From: Mesonia oceanica
GTDB lineage: Bacteria > Bacteroidota > Bacteroidia > Flavobacteriales > Flavobacteriaceae
Length of the DNA stretch: 64,000 bases
Direction: 5' to 3'
NCBI RefSeq assembly: GCF_902499555.1
Contig: NZ_CABVMM010000004.1
Span: 62,001-126,000 of the forward strand
Shown here: positions 20,755 to 30,943 of the stretch, piece by piece
Numbering within the stretch: position 1 is the stretch's first letter
How the letters are laid out: each line of letters starts with the position of its first letter
Position numbers and translations under genes: made by a program
Notes under the pieces: model-generated
The model's database searches: none
Told to the model about the DNA's origin: nothing
Seen by the model: only the letters and a program-made list of their open reading frames with translations

Positions 20755-20762
20755 TAATTTTG
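20755..20762 (+). promoter_or_regulatory. -7 box (TAATTTTG) of mnmA
   Basis: Exact TAnnTTTG match, 18 nt before the GTG start of mnmA. No TTG partner seen upstream. Confidence 0.45.
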
Positions 20763-20780
20763 TAAAAAATTTCTGTAGTC

Positions 20781-21974
20781 GTGAAAAACAAAAAAGTTGT
20801 CGTTGGCCTTAGTGGAGGTGTAGATTCTAGTGTAACAGCCTATCTTTTAAAAGAACAGGGATACGAAGTAATTGGTCTTTTTATGAAAAACTGGCACGAT
20901 GATTCTGTTACTATTAGTGATGAATGCCCTTGGCTGGACGATAGCAACGACGCCATGCTAGTGGCAGACAAACTTGGAATCCCTTTTCAAACCATAGATT
21001 TAAGCGAACAATACAAAGAACGTATTGTAGATTATATGTTTAATGAATATGAAAGAGGAAGAACCCCAAATCCTGACGTGCTTTGCAACCGTGAAATAAA
21101 ATTTGATGTGTTTATGAAAATTGCTCTTTCATTGGGAGCAGACTACGTAGCTACAGGACATTATTGCCGAAAAGGGGAAATCGAAATCAACGGAAAAACC
21201 GTTTACCAATTACTAGCAGGAAAAGACAAAAATAAAGACCAGTCCTATTTTTTATGCCAACTTTCACAGGAGCAACTCTCTAAAACCCTTTTCCCCATTG
21301 GGGAACTACAAAAAAGTGAAGTAAGAAAAATTGCAGCTGAACAAAATTTAGTAACAGCCGAGAAAAAAGATTCCCAAGGACTTTGTTTTATCGGAAAAGT
21401 TCGCTTGCCTGATTTTCTTCAACAAAAACTTCAGCCTAAAGATGGAGTCATTGTTGAAATTCCTGCAGGAGAAACTATTTATCAAACAGAAACTCCTACT
21501 TTCAATAACAAAGAAGAAAAATTAAGTTTCTTTAGTAAAAAATATACCTACCAAAAAGAGTTGGGCAAAGAAGTAGGAAAACATAATGGAGCTCATTATT
21601 TTACCAAAGGGCAACGTAAAGGTTTAGCTGTTGGCGGAACTCCAGAACCTCTTTTTGTCATTGAAACCGATGTAAAAGATAACATCATTTATACCGGACA
21701 AGGAAAAAACCACCCTGGTTTATTACGTAAAGGTTTGTTTGTAAATCAAGATGAAGTGCATTGGGTTCGAGAAGATCTAAGCTTACAACAAGACGAAGAA
21801 ATGGAGGTAATGGCCCGAATCAGGTATAGACAACCTCTAGAGAAAGCCAAACTTTATCAAACTGAGAATGGTTTATATATCATTTTTGAAAATGAACAGA
21901 CTGCCATCACCGAAGGGCAATTTGTAGCTTGGTACCACAAAGAAGAATTATTAGGATCGGGAGTAATTTCGTAA
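20781..21974 (+). CDS. mnmA: tRNA-specific 2-thiouridylase MnmA
   Basis: 397 aa enzyme that installs the 2-thio group on U34 of tRNA for Lys, Glu and Gln. Start is the GTG at 20781, right before [12 protein letters not shown]. The PP-loop is GLSGGVDSS (9-17); the catalytic Cys102 ([10 protein letters not shown]) and Cys202 (QGLCFIGK) form the persulfide-handling pair. ATGHYCR and the C-terminal [10 protein letters not shown] are also characteristic. The sulfur donor would be a cysteine desulfurase such as the one at 56766-57917 (inference). Length is slightly above the family norm because of an insertion near residues 225-255. Confidence 0.97.
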   Translation: MKNKKVVVGLSGGVDSSVTAYLLKEQGYEVIGLFMKNWHDDSVTISDECPWLDDSNDAMLVADKLGIPFQTIDLSEQYKERIVDYMFNEYERGRTPNPDVLCNREIKFDVFMKIALSLGADYVATGHYCRKGEIEINGKTVYQLLAGKDKNKDQSYFLCQLSQEQLSKTLFPIGELQKSEVRKIAAEQNLVTAEKKDSQGLCFIGKVRLPDFLQQKLQPKDGVIVEIPAGETIYQTETPTFNNKEEKLSFFSKKYTYQKELGKEVGKHNGAHYFTKGQRKGLAVGGTPEPLFVIETDVKDNIIYTGQGKNHPGLLRKGLFVNQDEVHWVREDLSLQQDEEMEVMARIRYRQPLEKAKLYQTENGLYIIFENEQTAITEGQFVAWYHKEELLGSGVIS

Positions 21975-21995
21975 CTTGTAGCTGAAAATTCAGCT

Positions 21996-23600
21996 ATGAA
22001 AAAGTTATACTTATTTATCTTACTTTTAGTTTTCAGTAAAGTTATTCAAGCGCAAGAACAAGCTTGGGTTTACTTTACCGATAAAGAAAATGTAGCGGCA
22101 GCTATTGCCAATCCTATCACTATTCTTTCACAAGAAGCCATCGATAGAAAAAATCTGCACAACACACCAATTGATGCCCGCGATGTTCCGGTAAATGAAA
22201 ATTATATTGCGACGATTAAAAATCAGCAAGGCATTAGCGTGATGGCCAAATCGAAATGGTTCAATTGTGTACACGTCATAGGAAGTATTTCAGCGATCAA
22301 CGCTTTGGAAAATCTAAATTTTGTAGATCATATAGATTTTGCCGACAAGAGTTTAAATTCCAGACCGGCAACTGCTGATCAAATTTCCGAAGAAAAAGAA
22401 AGCCTTGAAATGTTAGAAGATTTCAACTACGGAATTAGTGGAATTCAAGTAGAAATGATTCGTGTAGACTACCTACACGAAAATGATTTTACCGGTGACG
22501 GAATGGTCGTCGCAGTGATGGATTCTGGTTTTCCAGAAGTTAACTCTTTAGGGGCATTTAACCGATTGGTAACTAACAATGGATTATTGGGAGGCTATGA
22601 TTTTGTAAACAGAACGGAAGATTACGATGCTTTTACAGGGAACGATCACGGCACCAAAGTACTTTCTACCATGGCCGGTTTTGTAGATAATGAATTAGTA
22701 GGCACTGCTCCTGACGCTAATTATTATCTATTCAGAACAGAAGATGTTGCTTCCGAAACGCCAGTTGAAGAAAGTTACTGGGTCGAAGCTGCTGAAAGAG
22801 CAGACAGTTTAGGCGTTGATGTTATTAATACTTCATTAGGTTATCAGGATTACGATAATCCCAATTACAGTTACACTCCTGCTGATATGGATGGCAATAC
22901 TGCATTTATTACTAGAGGAGCCAATATTGCGGTAGAAAAAGGGATTTTAGTAGTTGTTTCTGCGGGAAATTCAGGTAATAATGAAAATTTTCCAATTATT
23001 GGAGCTCCTGCCGATGGTGACGCTTTTACAGTTGGAGCGGTAAATGGAGAAGAAGAGTATGTTTCTTTTAGTTCTATTGGCCCCAATGCCAACGGAACTA
23101 TTAAACCCGACGTAATGGCGATGGGTTATTTCTCTACAGTAATCAATACCGAAAATGAAGTAAGTTTTGCTAACGGCACTTCTTTCTCCTCTCCTATTAT
23201 GGCTGGAGCAGTAACCAGTTTTTGGCAAATTGATCCTTCCAAAACCAATCTTGAAATTATGCAATTGGTAAGGGAATCGGCTTCACTTTATAACAATCCC
23301 ACGAATGAAATGGGCTATGGTATTCCTAATTTCCAGTTAGCTTTTAATAGTCTTGATTCAACTGAGAATAATTTTCTGCAACTAAAAATTTACCCTAATC
23401 CTGTTCAAAATAAATTCTTTTTTGCCAATCGGGGAACTGAAAAAATTCAACTAGAACTTTATAATTTATTGGGACAATTAATTTTTAAACGAGAAAATAT
23501 TTCTTCTGAAGTTGATATATCCCATTTATCCAGCGGAATTTATATAACGAAACTTCAATCTAATCAACAAGAAAAAACGATAAAAATCATTAAACAGTAA
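21996..23600 (+). CDS. Secreted S8 (subtilisin-like) peptidase with T9SS type A sorting domain
   Basis: 534 aa. A signal peptide ends around residue 20 (VIQAQ), then an inhibitor-like propeptide runs to ~115 (IATIKNQQGI, VHVIGSISAI). The catalytic triad is Asp176 (VVAVMDSGFP), His218 (GNDHGTKV) and Ser396 (NGTSFSSPIMAGA), with the oxyanion Asn325 in VSAGNSGN. The last ~75 residues are a type A T9SS domain (LQLKIYPNPVQNKF, LYNLLGQL, SGIYITKL, KIIKQ). It is secreted to the surface or medium as a nutritional or processing protease. Its stop codon overlaps the start of the next gene (TAATG). Confidence 0.94.
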   Translation: MKKLYLFILLLVFSKVIQAQEQAWVYFTDKENVAAAIANPITILSQEAIDRKNLHNTPIDARDVPVNENYIATIKNQQGISVMAKSKWFNCVHVIGSISAINALENLNFVDHIDFADKSLNSRPATADQISEEKESLEMLEDFNYGISGIQVEMIRVDYLHENDFTGDGMVVAVMDSGFPEVNSLGAFNRLVTNNGLLGGYDFVNRTEDYDAFTGNDHGTKVLSTMAGFVDNELVGTAPDANYYLFRTEDVASETPVEESYWVEAAERADSLGVDVINTSLGYQDYDNPNYSYTPADMDGNTAFITRGANIAVEKGILVVVSAGNSGNNENFPIIGAPADGDAFTVGAVNGEEEYVSFSSIGPNANGTIKPDVMAMGYFSTVINTENEVSFANGTSFSSPIMAGAVTSFWQIDPSKTNLEIMQLVRESASLYNNPTNEMGYGIPNFQLAFNSLDSTENNFLQLKIYPNPVQNKFFFANRGTEKIQLELYNLLGQLIFKRENISSEVDISHLSSGIYITKLQSNQQEKTIKIIKQ

Positions 23601-24544
23601 TGACAAAAAATAGAATCACTTCACTTTTCAATATTGAATATCCACTTATACAAGCCGGTATGATTTGGGCCAGCGGTTGGAAACTTGCCAGTTCGGTAAG
23701 CAATGCCGGTGGACTTGGAATTATTGGCGCAGGATCTATGTATCCTGAGGTATTAAAAGAACACATCAAAAAATGCAAACAAGCGACTGATAAACCTTTT
23801 GCGGTAAACGTGCCGATGCTTTATCCTAATATAGAAGAAATTATGGATATTATCATGGAGGAAGAAGTTGAAATTGTGTTTACCTCCGCAGGAAATCCAA
23901 AAACATGGACGCCTATTTTAAAAGAAAAAGGAATAAAAGTAGTTCACGTGGTGAGCAGCGTAAAATTTGCCTTAAAGTCGGAAGCTGCTGGAGTTGATGC
24001 CGTTGTTGCCGAAGGTTTTGAAGCCGGCGGACATAATGGTCGAGAGGAAACAACTACGTTTACTTTAATCCCTATGGTGAAGCAAAAACTGCAAATTCCG
24101 TTAATTGCTGCCGGTGGGATCGCTACCGGAAGAGGAATGCTTGCTGCTATGATTTTAGGTGCTGATGGAGTGCAAATAGGAAGTAGATTTGTAGCTAGTA
24201 ATGAAGCTTCTTCACATCAAAACTTTAAGCAAATGATAGTGGATGCTGAAGAAGGCAACACCCAACTTACTTTAAAAGAACTAGCTCCTGTTCGTTTATT
24301 GAAAAATAAATTCTTTAATGATGTTACAGAACTTTACACCAAAAACCCAAGTAAAGAACAACTGATAGAATTGTTAGGAAGAGCTCGCGCTAAAAAAGGA
24401 ATGTTCGAAGGAGATTTAGAAGAAGGTGAATTAGAAATAGGTCAGATTAGTGGCTTGATCAATGAAATAAAGCCCGCTGCAGAAATTGTAGAAGAAATTA
24501 TTGATGAGTTTAAAGAAGCACAACAAGCGCTTCCTATTTTTTAG
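23600..24544 (+). CDS. Nitronate monooxygenase / FabK-like flavoprotein
   Basis: 314 aa FMN-dependent TIM-barrel enzyme. The N-terminus YPLIQAGMIW binds FMN phosphate side residues; GGLGIIGAG, FAVNVPML, the active-site His145 in EAGGHNG, and LIAAGGIATGRGM / GADGVQIGSRF are conserved in the family. Members are either nitronate monooxygenases or the enoyl-ACP reductase FabK, and the two cannot be separated here from motifs alone. The gene overlaps the stop of the upstream peptidase by one base, so the two are co-transcribed, although a functional link is not obvious. Confidence 0.85.
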   Translation: MTKNRITSLFNIEYPLIQAGMIWASGWKLASSVSNAGGLGIIGAGSMYPEVLKEHIKKCKQATDKPFAVNVPMLYPNIEEIMDIIMEEEVEIVFTSAGNPKTWTPILKEKGIKVVHVVSSVKFALKSEAAGVDAVVAEGFEAGGHNGREETTTFTLIPMVKQKLQIPLIAAGGIATGRGMLAAMILGADGVQIGSRFVASNEASSHQNFKQMIVDAEEGNTQLTLKELAPVRLLKNKFFNDVTELYTKNPSKEQLIELLGRARAKKGMFEGDLEEGELEIGQISGLINEIKPAAEIVEEIIDEFKEAQQALPIF

Positions 24545-24591
24545 AAATTTTGAAACCTCTGATTTTACTATTGTAATTTCATGAAGATTAA

Positions 24592-24655
24592 TAACCTAAC
24601 TCAAATTGTCAGGTTAAGCGGGATCAAAATCTATTGAATAGTTTTCGATCCCGCT
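24592..24655. repeat. Pair of adjacent palindromes between convergent genes
   Basis: A first inverted repeat TAACCT (24592-24597) / AGGTTA (24611-24616) is followed at once by AGCGGGATC (24617-24625) / GATCCCGCT (24647-24655). The inner part of the second also pairs (AAAA/TTTT and CTA/TAG), giving one long hairpin. There is no T-run, so it is not a classical terminator, although it could serve both converging genes. It may be a dispersed intergenic repeat. Confidence 0.6.
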
Positions 24656-24700
24656 CGACTTGACTTAGTAAGTTAATTTTCAGAAAAAAGCTTTGCTGTA

Positions 24701-24952
24701 TTAATAACCTCCAGACTCCATCGATCCTAATCCGAATGCAGCTAGGCCAAATAAGGAGAAGAATAGGATACTTAAGATTATTCCTATTACGTATAATAAT
24801 AACATTCCTTTTGCCCAGTTTCTACGAATGATATTTCCATCGTTTCCAAAACCCCATACTAAAAGCATGATTAAGCCAATAAGTGGCAAACTTGATACAA
24901 AAATGTATAAAGCCCATTTTCCCGGCGTAATTGAACTTGTTTGATTTTCCAT
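24701..24952 (-). CDS. Small two-helix membrane protein
   Basis: 83 aa. Two hydrophobic segments at ~13-33 and ~49-75 are separated by a short basic/polar loop (GNDGNIIRRNWAK). The C-terminus is Gly/Ser-rich (LGSMESGGY). It resembles the small two-TM proteins common in Bacteroidota (zinc-ribbon/TM2/CCC-motif neighbours), but I do not recognise a named family. Start ATG at 24952. It stands alone on the minus strand. Confidence 0.7.
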   Translation of the reverse strand: MENQTSSITPGKWALYIFVSSLPLIGLIMLLVWGFGNDGNIIRRNWAKGMLLLYVIGIILSILFFSLFGLAAFGLGSMESGGY

Positions 24953-25032
24953 AATTAATTAGTTAGTTGAAATTAATTTTAAATATAATGAATTTTTAGT
25001 TAAAAAATTAACAAAACTTATATCTAACTAAA

Positions 25033-25578
25033 TTAAAATCTATAATCAGAGAGTTTCTCTAATGCGGTATCAACAAATTTTTGCCATTTTTCTTGGGCTG
25101 TAGGAATCATTCCGTGGTTGGTTTCTTTATCGTAAAGTTCTTGAGTTTTTACCCTTTCCCGTTCAATGCTACGATGAAGTTTATTTAAAGATGATTTGAT
25201 TTGAGTAATTGAAGTTGAAACTTGAAAACCCGCTAAAGCTTTTCTCATTTTCCGAGCATATAGTTCTGATATATCAAAATGTAATTGCTCGTGTGCTAAT
25301 AGTTGCTGGGAAGCTTTTTTATCTTTCACCCAAGATTCTTCAGGGTAAAAGTAACTTTTCACTTCATAAACAAATTCAGGTTGATCATTTACCGTTTTAA
25401 CCGACCATTTGTAAGAAAAGCCTGAATTTGCATTGGCTTTAAACGGACTAGACCTTAAAGGTTTTCCTTTAAAATCTTCCCAAGTAAGTTTGTTTGACGA
25501 CCATGCAACCCTCTCCTGAGCTTTTCCGATGAAAACCATACTGAAAAACAAAAAAGAAAGTAGTAGGATTTTATTCAT
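25033..25578 (-). CDS. DUF922 family protein, putative secreted zinc peptidase
   Basis: 181 aa. Signal peptide 1-20 (ends GKAQ). The region from LTWEDFKGKP onward fits DUF922, and the HEQLH motif at 96-100 followed by FDISELYARK is the HExxH-like zinc site that led to the family being predicted as secreted metalloproteases. No substrate is known. It overlaps the OsmC gene by 8 nt and is the last gene of the guaA-LysM-OsmC-DUF922 run. Confidence 0.85.
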   Translation of the reverse strand: MNKILLLSFLFFSMVFIGKAQERVAWSSNKLTWEDFKGKPLRSSPFKANANSGFSYKWSVKTVNDQPEFVYEVKSYFYPEESWVKDKKASQQLLAHEQLHFDISELYARKMRKALAGFQVSTSITQIKSSLNKLHRSIERERVKTQELYDKETNHGMIPTAQEKWQKFVDTALEKLSDYRF

Positions 25579-25978
25579 CTAAATAAAAAAACTTAACTAT
25601 TTTTTCTATATCAGGATGTAAACTATAATGTACCGGACAGGTTTCTGCGGTATGTTCGATGATTTTCTTCGTCTTATCATCGTATGATTTTGGAAAAGTA
25701 AGATTGACTTCTAGCTTAGAAATCCTACGCGGATTGGAAGCCATCGTCTTAATGACTTCTGCATAAGCACCATCAATCATAAACCCAGATTGATTGGCTT
25801 TTATTCCTATTACGGTAAGCATACAACTAGCTAAAGCGGTGGCAACTGTATCTGTTGGGGAGAATGCTTCTCCTTTTCCATTATTATCGGTTGGCGCATC
25901 GGTAATAAAAGTATTTCCACTTTTAAGATGTTCACATTCTGTTCTTAAACTCCCCTTATAAGTTACTTTAGAAGTCAT
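25571..25978 (-). CDS. OsmC family peroxiredoxin-like protein
   Basis: 135 aa. The two redox Cys of the OsmC/Ohr superfamily are visible: Cys52 (ALASCMLTVIG) and Cys114 (AETCPVHYSL). These proteins reduce organic hydroperoxides with a thiol cofactor. In an organism with bacillithiol (bshC at 31000-32592), a low-molecular-weight thiol link is plausible but not shown. One base separates it from the LysM gene upstream and its end overlaps the DUF922 start by 8 nt. Confidence 0.92.
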   Translation of the reverse strand: MTSKVTYKGSLRTECEHLKSGNTFITDAPTDNNGKGEAFSPTDTVATALASCMLTVIGIKANQSGFMIDGAYAEVIKTMASNPRRISKLEVNLTFPKSYDDKTKKIIEHTAETCPVHYSLHPDIEKIVKFFYLDE

Positions 25979-25979
25979 A

Positions 25980-27899
25980 TTAATTTACTACTTTAAGTTT
26001 TAGCCCTTCTTCATATTGAATGATGTAAACGGCATCATTATAATACCCGCCAATCATTTTTTTATGGTAATCAAACTTATTTTCCACATACTCAGTACTT
26101 CCTTTTAGCTCTAAGGCTTCGTATAAATCTTCAGCCATCGCCAATCTTAACAGCAAATCGTAAGTAACATCAAATCCTCTAACCGCATATTTATTAGGAA
26201 TAATTCCGTAATCTTCTTCGTAATTTTTCACGAATGTATTTTCCTTGATGTTTTCACATTCTTTAGCAATCGAAGCGTACGTAAAGTTTAAATTACTTAA
26301 ATATTCATTAGGAATTTCATCTTCATAAGGTTCACTTTTATCAGAAGTAAATATTCTTATTTTGTATTCAGGAACTTTAGCATTTAGATAAGAAATAGCA
26401 TTACTGATCAATTCCATATCATCAGATTCTAAAATAATCCAGTTTTCCTGTTCTTTGGATAAAACGGAAATCAAATCTGAAGGTTGTAAATATTCTTCTT
26501 TAGCTTGCGTTACCACACGAGCATTAGGGAAGGTATAAGACAACTTATTTTTTAGATAGTTATGTTTCTTATCAGCTAAAATCAACAGGTTTTTTCCTTG
26601 CTTTAAACTATCAATATAAGTGATCAGGGTTTTTTCCATCATTAAATTAGATGGTCTTGTCTGTAATAAATTATCGTCACCTTTTAGGTCGGCATCAATT
26701 AATGGGGAAAGCACCGGAATTTGATTTCTATTGAAAAATCTGGAGGCACTTTCAACATTCTTAGTCAATAATGGACCTATAATAGCATCGTAGTTTTCAA
26801 AATCATTACTTCTTAAAATATCATCTAAGACAGAAGCACTTTTTTGGGTATCAAAAACCTTTGCTTTTACAGGAATGCCTAATCTTTCTACAGAATCTAT
26901 AGCTGCGATTACTCCGCTATAAAAGTCTAAGGAAATTCTTAGTACACGATCATCTTTTAACAAAGCTTCTTTATCTACACTGTCATTTTCAAACTGCCGA
27001 AGTGAAAATGGGAGCATAATACCAATTTTCTTTTGTCTGCGATTGGTAATCATTTCTTCCAGTTGTATTCTTTTAGAAGAACCCATTACCAAGGTATCAT
27101 TCACCATACTTGAAGGTTTTGGAATCTTCAAAGTCATTCCTGCTTTCAAACCTTCTCCTGCTAACATTGGATTATACTTGATTAAAGAATCTTTAGAAAT
27201 ATTAAACCGCTTGGTTAACCGGTAGTAATTTTCCTTTGGTTTTACTTCATAAGAAATAAAATCATCAGCGTTTTCTTGATTGGCTTTTGTATCTCTATTT
27301 TGCGGATTAATTACGTTTAAAACTTGTCCAGGCTGTAAAGTTTCTACACCTGGGTTCAACGCATTCAACTGTTCAATGGTCATTCCGTATTTTTTTGCAA
27401 TCCCAAACTTTCCTTCTTTTGGCATCACAATGTGTTTTAAATTCTCAAACGTTGAATTTTGAACGGAACTATTGATGTTGATGGTGTCTTTTTTAGTAAA
27501 AATAGGAATTCTAATTAAGTCTCCTTTTCCTAATTCTTCTTGATAAAGATACTGGTTGTATTGCTTTAAATCGTCTACCGTAATATGGTATTCTCTAGCA
27601 ATGCTATAAAGCGTTTCCCGCTTTTTTACTCTGTATTCTTTAAAATTTAAAACTGAAGGTTTTTCTAAGTTTCTTCCATCTTCAGACTTTCCAACTGGAA
27701 TCACTAATACCGTTCCCGTTAAATTTCCTCGACGGGCATCTGGATTGTATTTAAAAATACTACTTTCTGAAACCTTATATTTTTTTGCAATTGAGGCTAT
27801 ATCCTCACCTCGTTTTACTTTGTGCGTTTCAAACTTTTGTGCAAAAGATTGAAGTGTAAACAGGCCTATCAGTAAAAAAAATAAGCAATTCTTTTTCAT
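25980..27899 (-). CDS. LysM-repeat protein with periplasmic-binding-like domain
   Basis: 639 aa. Signal peptide 1-20 (SFAQ). Four LysM modules follow at about 23-68, 88-133, 152-195 and 213-258 (e.g. KVKRGEDIASIAKKY, RVKKRETLYSIAREY, MPKEGKFGIAKKYGM), which bind peptidoglycan. The rest (~290-600) resembles a type 1 periplasmic-binding fold (KKIGIMLPFSLRQ, AIIGPLLTKNVE, IPVLSPLI) as in branched-chain amino-acid receptors. It may be a cell-wall-bound sensor or scaffold; no ligand is known. It starts 10 nt after guaA, an arrangement that I recall from many Flavobacteriaceae. Confidence 0.9.
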   Translation of the reverse strand: MKKNCLFFLLIGLFTLQSFAQKFETHKVKRGEDIASIAKKYKVSESSIFKYNPDARRGNLTGTVLVIPVGKSEDGRNLEKPSVLNFKEYRVKKRETLYSIAREYHITVDDLKQYNQYLYQEELGKGDLIRIPIFTKKDTININSSVQNSTFENLKHIVMPKEGKFGIAKKYGMTIEQLNALNPGVETLQPGQVLNVINPQNRDTKANQENADDFISYEVKPKENYYRLTKRFNISKDSLIKYNPMLAGEGLKAGMTLKIPKPSSMVNDTLVMGSSKRIQLEEMITNRRQKKIGIMLPFSLRQFENDSVDKEALLKDDRVLRISLDFYSGVIAAIDSVERLGIPVKAKVFDTQKSASVLDDILRSNDFENYDAIIGPLLTKNVESASRFFNRNQIPVLSPLIDADLKGDDNLLQTRPSNLMMEKTLITYIDSLKQGKNLLILADKKHNYLKNKLSYTFPNARVVTQAKEEYLQPSDLISVLSKEQENWIILESDDMELISNAISYLNAKVPEYKIRIFTSDKSEPYEDEIPNEYLSNLNFTYASIAKECENIKENTFVKNYEEDYGIIPNKYAVRGFDVTYDLLLRLAMAEDLYEALELKGSTEYVENKFDYHKKMIGGYYNDAVYIIQYEEGLKLKVVN

Positions 27900-27909
27900 T
27901 CAGTTTAAA

Positions 27910-29439
27910 TTATTCCCACTCAATAGTAGCGGGTGGTTTAGAGCTAATATCGTACACTACTCTATTAACGCCTTTAACTCGGTTTATAATGGTATTAGAA
28001 GTTTTCTGTAAAAAGTCGTAAGGTAAGTTTACCCAGTCTGCCGTCATTCCGTCGGTCGATTCAACGGCACGAAGGGCTACCACTTTTTCATAAGTTCGCT
28101 CATCTCCCATTACCCCAACAGAACTTACCGGAAGTAAAATGGCTCCGGCTTGCCAAACTTTATCGTAAAGTTTCCAGTCTTTTAGACCTTGAATAAAAAC
28201 GTGATCTACTTCTTGTAAAATCCTTACTTTTTCAGCAGTAATATCACCTAGAATTCTAATTGCCAAACCAGGACCGGGAAAAGGGTGTCTTCCTAATAAT
28301 TCAGGATCAATTCCCATTTCGGCTCCTACGCGACGTACTTCATCTTTAAATAACATGCGTAAAGGCTCCACCACTTTCAGCTTCATAAAATCGGGTAATC
28401 CTCCAACATTATGATGTGATTTAATGGTTGCTGAAGGACCGTTTACAGAAATTGATTCAATTACATCAGGATAAATAGTTCCTTGTGCTAGAAACTTTAC
28501 ATCGGTAAGTAAATGAGCTTCATCATCAAAAACTTCAATGAACACACGACCAATGGTTTTTCTTTTTTCTTCCGGGTCGCTAATACCTTGAAGGGCATCC
28601 AAGAAACGTGCCGAAGAATCAACTCCTTTCACGTTAAGGCCCATATCTTTATATTGGTGCAATACGCTTTCAAACTCATTCTTGCGTAAAAGCCCGTTAT
28701 TTACGAATATACAATAAAGATTATCGCCAATAGCTTTATTTAACAAAACGGCTGCAACTGTACTATCTACTCCACCACTTAAGCCTAAGACCACTTTATC
28801 GTTACCTATTTGCTTTTTAAGATCTTCTACGGTCATATCTACAAAAGCTTCCGGTGTCCATTCTTGTTCAACACCAGAAATTTTCACTAAGAAATTCTCC
28901 AGTAATTGCTTTCCATCTGTAGAATGATAAACTTCCGGATGAAATTGAATAGCAAAGGTTTCTTCTCCATCAATTCGATAAGCGGCGTTTAAAACATCAT
29001 GTGTACTTGCTAAACGAACCCCATTTTCAGGTAATTCTTTTATGGTATCACTATGAGACATCCATACTTGAGAATTTTCTGTAATCTCATCAAACAATAA
29101 TTCTTTATCTTTTATTACTGAAAGATTTGCCCTACCATATTCTCGGGTTTTAGAAGGTTCTACTTTTCCTCCATGAAAATGAGCCAAGTATTGCGCACCG
29201 TAACAAACGGCCAACATGGGAACTTTGCCCCTGATTTTGGATAAATCTGGATGTGGCGCATCTTCTGCTCTTACAGAAAATGGACTTCCCGATAGTATCA
29301 CGGCTTTAAACTCTTCTAAATTTTCCGGTAGTTTGTTAAACGGATGGATTTCACAGTAAATATTTAGTTCCCTAACTCTTCGCGCGATAAGCTGCGTATA
29401 CTGTGAACCGAAATCTAATATAAGTACGTTATTTTGCAT
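27910..29439 (-). CDS. guaA: GMP synthase (glutamine-hydrolysing)
   Basis: 509 aa from the ATG at 29439 ([16 protein letters not shown]). An upstream TTG at 29445 lies inside the -7 box and is rejected. The class I amidotransferase has its nucleophile in AVCYGAQ and the His-Glu pair in QFHPEVYH; the ATP pyrophosphatase has [16 protein letters not shown]; the C-terminal dimerisation domain ends with KPPATIEWE. It converts XMP to GMP. First gene of a four-gene minus-strand unit. Confidence 0.98.
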   Translation of the reverse strand: MQNNVLILDFGSQYTQLIARRVRELNIYCEIHPFNKLPENLEEFKAVILSGSPFSVRAEDAPHPDLSKIRGKVPMLAVCYGAQYLAHFHGGKVEPSKTREYGRANLSVIKDKELLFDEITENSQVWMSHSDTIKELPENGVRLASTHDVLNAAYRIDGEETFAIQFHPEVYHSTDGKQLLENFLVKISGVEQEWTPEAFVDMTVEDLKKQIGNDKVVLGLSGGVDSTVAAVLLNKAIGDNLYCIFVNNGLLRKNEFESVLHQYKDMGLNVKGVDSSARFLDALQGISDPEEKRKTIGRVFIEVFDDEAHLLTDVKFLAQGTIYPDVIESISVNGPSATIKSHHNVGGLPDFMKLKVVEPLRMLFKDEVRRVGAEMGIDPELLGRHPFPGPGLAIRILGDITAEKVRILQEVDHVFIQGLKDWKLYDKVWQAGAILLPVSSVGVMGDERTYEKVVALRAVESTDGMTADWVNLPYDFLQKTSNTIINRVKGVNRVVYDISSKPPATIEWE

Positions 29440-29442
29440 AGG

Positions 29443-29450
29443 CAAAAGTA
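29443..29450 (-). promoter_or_regulatory. -7 box (TACTTTTG) of the guaA operon
   Basis: Exact TAnnTTTG match on the minus strand, ending 3 nt before the guaA ATG at 29439. This implies an almost leaderless transcript if the box is used. No TTG is seen at the usual distance upstream. Confidence 0.45.
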
Positions 29451-29516
29451 AGAATTTGAGGTAAAATTCAAATTGAATCTTAGATTAATTTATTAAAGTT
29501 AATTGGGTTTTGATTT

Positions 29517-30926
29517 TTATTCCATCGAAGCTAGAATCTCTGCGATATCTTCTTCAGTTGTATCTGGATTTATAAAACAGAAACGGGAAATGGTTTCTAC
29601 TTTTTCCTTGCCTCCTGTTTGGCTTGCAGGTTTGGTCCATTTGGTAGGCGTTACCAAAGCAAAACCTGATTGGTGGTTTTTATACGTCCAATCTCTATAA
29701 TCTTCGGCATCCCAACCAATCCTTTTAAACAATACACAAGACAGGCTTGGTGCTCGTACTAATTCTAAATGTTTAGCTGCTTCAATTTGTTTTGCCGCAT
29801 TAAGTGCTAAAGAAAGTCCACGTTCAATAGCTTGGGTATATTTCTCTGTTCCGTGCATCGCCAATGAAAACCAAAGCGGCAAACCTCTTAATCTTCTCGT
29901 CAATTGAATTTGATAATCGGCCGGATTAAAACCTTGCGCACCTTTATCTTTAAAAATATCGAGATAAGCTCCTTTTTGCGAATGTGCATTTCTAGCCAAT
30001 TCCATATTTTTATAAATCACCGCTCCACAATCGTAAGGAGAAAACATCCATTTATGTGGGTCGATAGTGATGCTATCTGCTCTTTCTATTCCGTTGAATA
30101 AATGCCTTACAGAAGGAGCCGCTAACGCACCACCGCCATAAGCTGCATCTACGTGAAACCATAAGTCTTCTTGCTCACAAACATCGGCTACACTTTCTAA
30201 ATCGTCGATAATTCCGGCATTGGTAGTTCCTCCGGTGGCTACAACGGCAAATAAACGCTTACGGTCAATTTCACTCAAACCGTCTATTTTTTGCTGAAGC
30301 CATTTTCCGTTTAATTTATCTTCCTCATCATCGTCAACCAAAATAATATCGGCATCAATTACTTTTGCCATTGATTTTACAGAAGAATGTGCTCCATTAG
30401 AAGTAATTAACAAGGCCTTATAAGCTTTATTTTCTTCATTTTTATCACGCCAAGCTTCCCGTGCAGCAATCATTGCGGAAAGGTTGGCTGAAGTTCCGCC
30501 GCTGGTAAACACACCAAAAGCACCTTCGGGCAATCCGGTAAGTTGCACTAACCATTTCATCGCTTGATTTTCACAGAAAATTCCGCCAGCACCGGTCATC
30601 CAATAAGCTCCATGAATACTCGCTGCCGAGGTCACCAAATCAAATAAAATGGCAGCTCTGGTTGGTGCGGCCGGAACAAACGCTAAATGTCGCGGATGAT
30701 CTACGGGAACGGTTGCTTTTACCAAAACATCTTTAAAAAGTTCGAAAGCTTTTTCCCCACCTATCCCTTCTTTGGTTACAGTTTCTCCCACCAAATCCAT
30801 CAAATCTTGTTCTTGCTTGGGCGAACCCATTTCTGGTGAAGTATTCGAAATTCTATTAATAGCGTATTTCATGATATCTAGCGTCATTTCAACGGTATCG
30901 ATATCTATGGAGTGCATGCTTTTCAT
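29517..30926 (-). CDS. PLP-dependent group II decarboxylase
   Basis: 469 aa fold-type I PLP enzyme of the glutamate/aromatic/diaminobutyrate decarboxylase group. Visible: substrate/PLP region HPRHLAFVPAAPTRAAILFD, TSGGTSANLSAM, HVDAAYGG (258-265) whose Asp pairs with PLP nitrogen, and the Schiff-base Lys292 in IDPHKWMFSPYDCG. The acidic or aromatic substrate cannot be decided from motifs; related proteins are annotated as aspartate 1-decarboxylase, diaminobutyrate or aromatic amino-acid decarboxylase. Start could also be the ATG at 30917. Alone between guaA and bshC. Confidence 0.88.
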   Translation of the reverse strand: MKSMHSIDIDTVEMTLDIMKYAINRISNTSPEMGSPKQEQDLMDLVGETVTKEGIGGEKAFELFKDVLVKATVPVDHPRHLAFVPAAPTRAAILFDLVTSAASIHGAYWMTGAGGIFCENQAMKWLVQLTGLPEGAFGVFTSGGTSANLSAMIAAREAWRDKNEENKAYKALLITSNGAHSSVKSMAKVIDADIILVDDDEEDKLNGKWLQQKIDGLSEIDRKRLFAVVATGGTTNAGIIDDLESVADVCEQEDLWFHVDAAYGGGALAAPSVRHLFNGIERADSITIDPHKWMFSPYDCGAVIYKNMELARNAHSQKGAYLDIFKDKGAQGFNPADYQIQLTRRLRGLPLWFSLAMHGTEKYTQAIERGLSLALNAAKQIEAAKHLELVRAPSLSCVLFKRIGWDAEDYRDWTYKNHQSGFALVTPTKWTKPASQTGGKEKVETISRFCFINPDTTEEDIAEILASME

Positions 30927-30943
30927 TTTATTCGTTTAACAAT

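Noticed and set aside
24592..24655. Intrinsic terminator for the nitronate monooxygenase gene
   Set aside because: Strong hairpin but no T-run on either strand; kept as a repeat instead.
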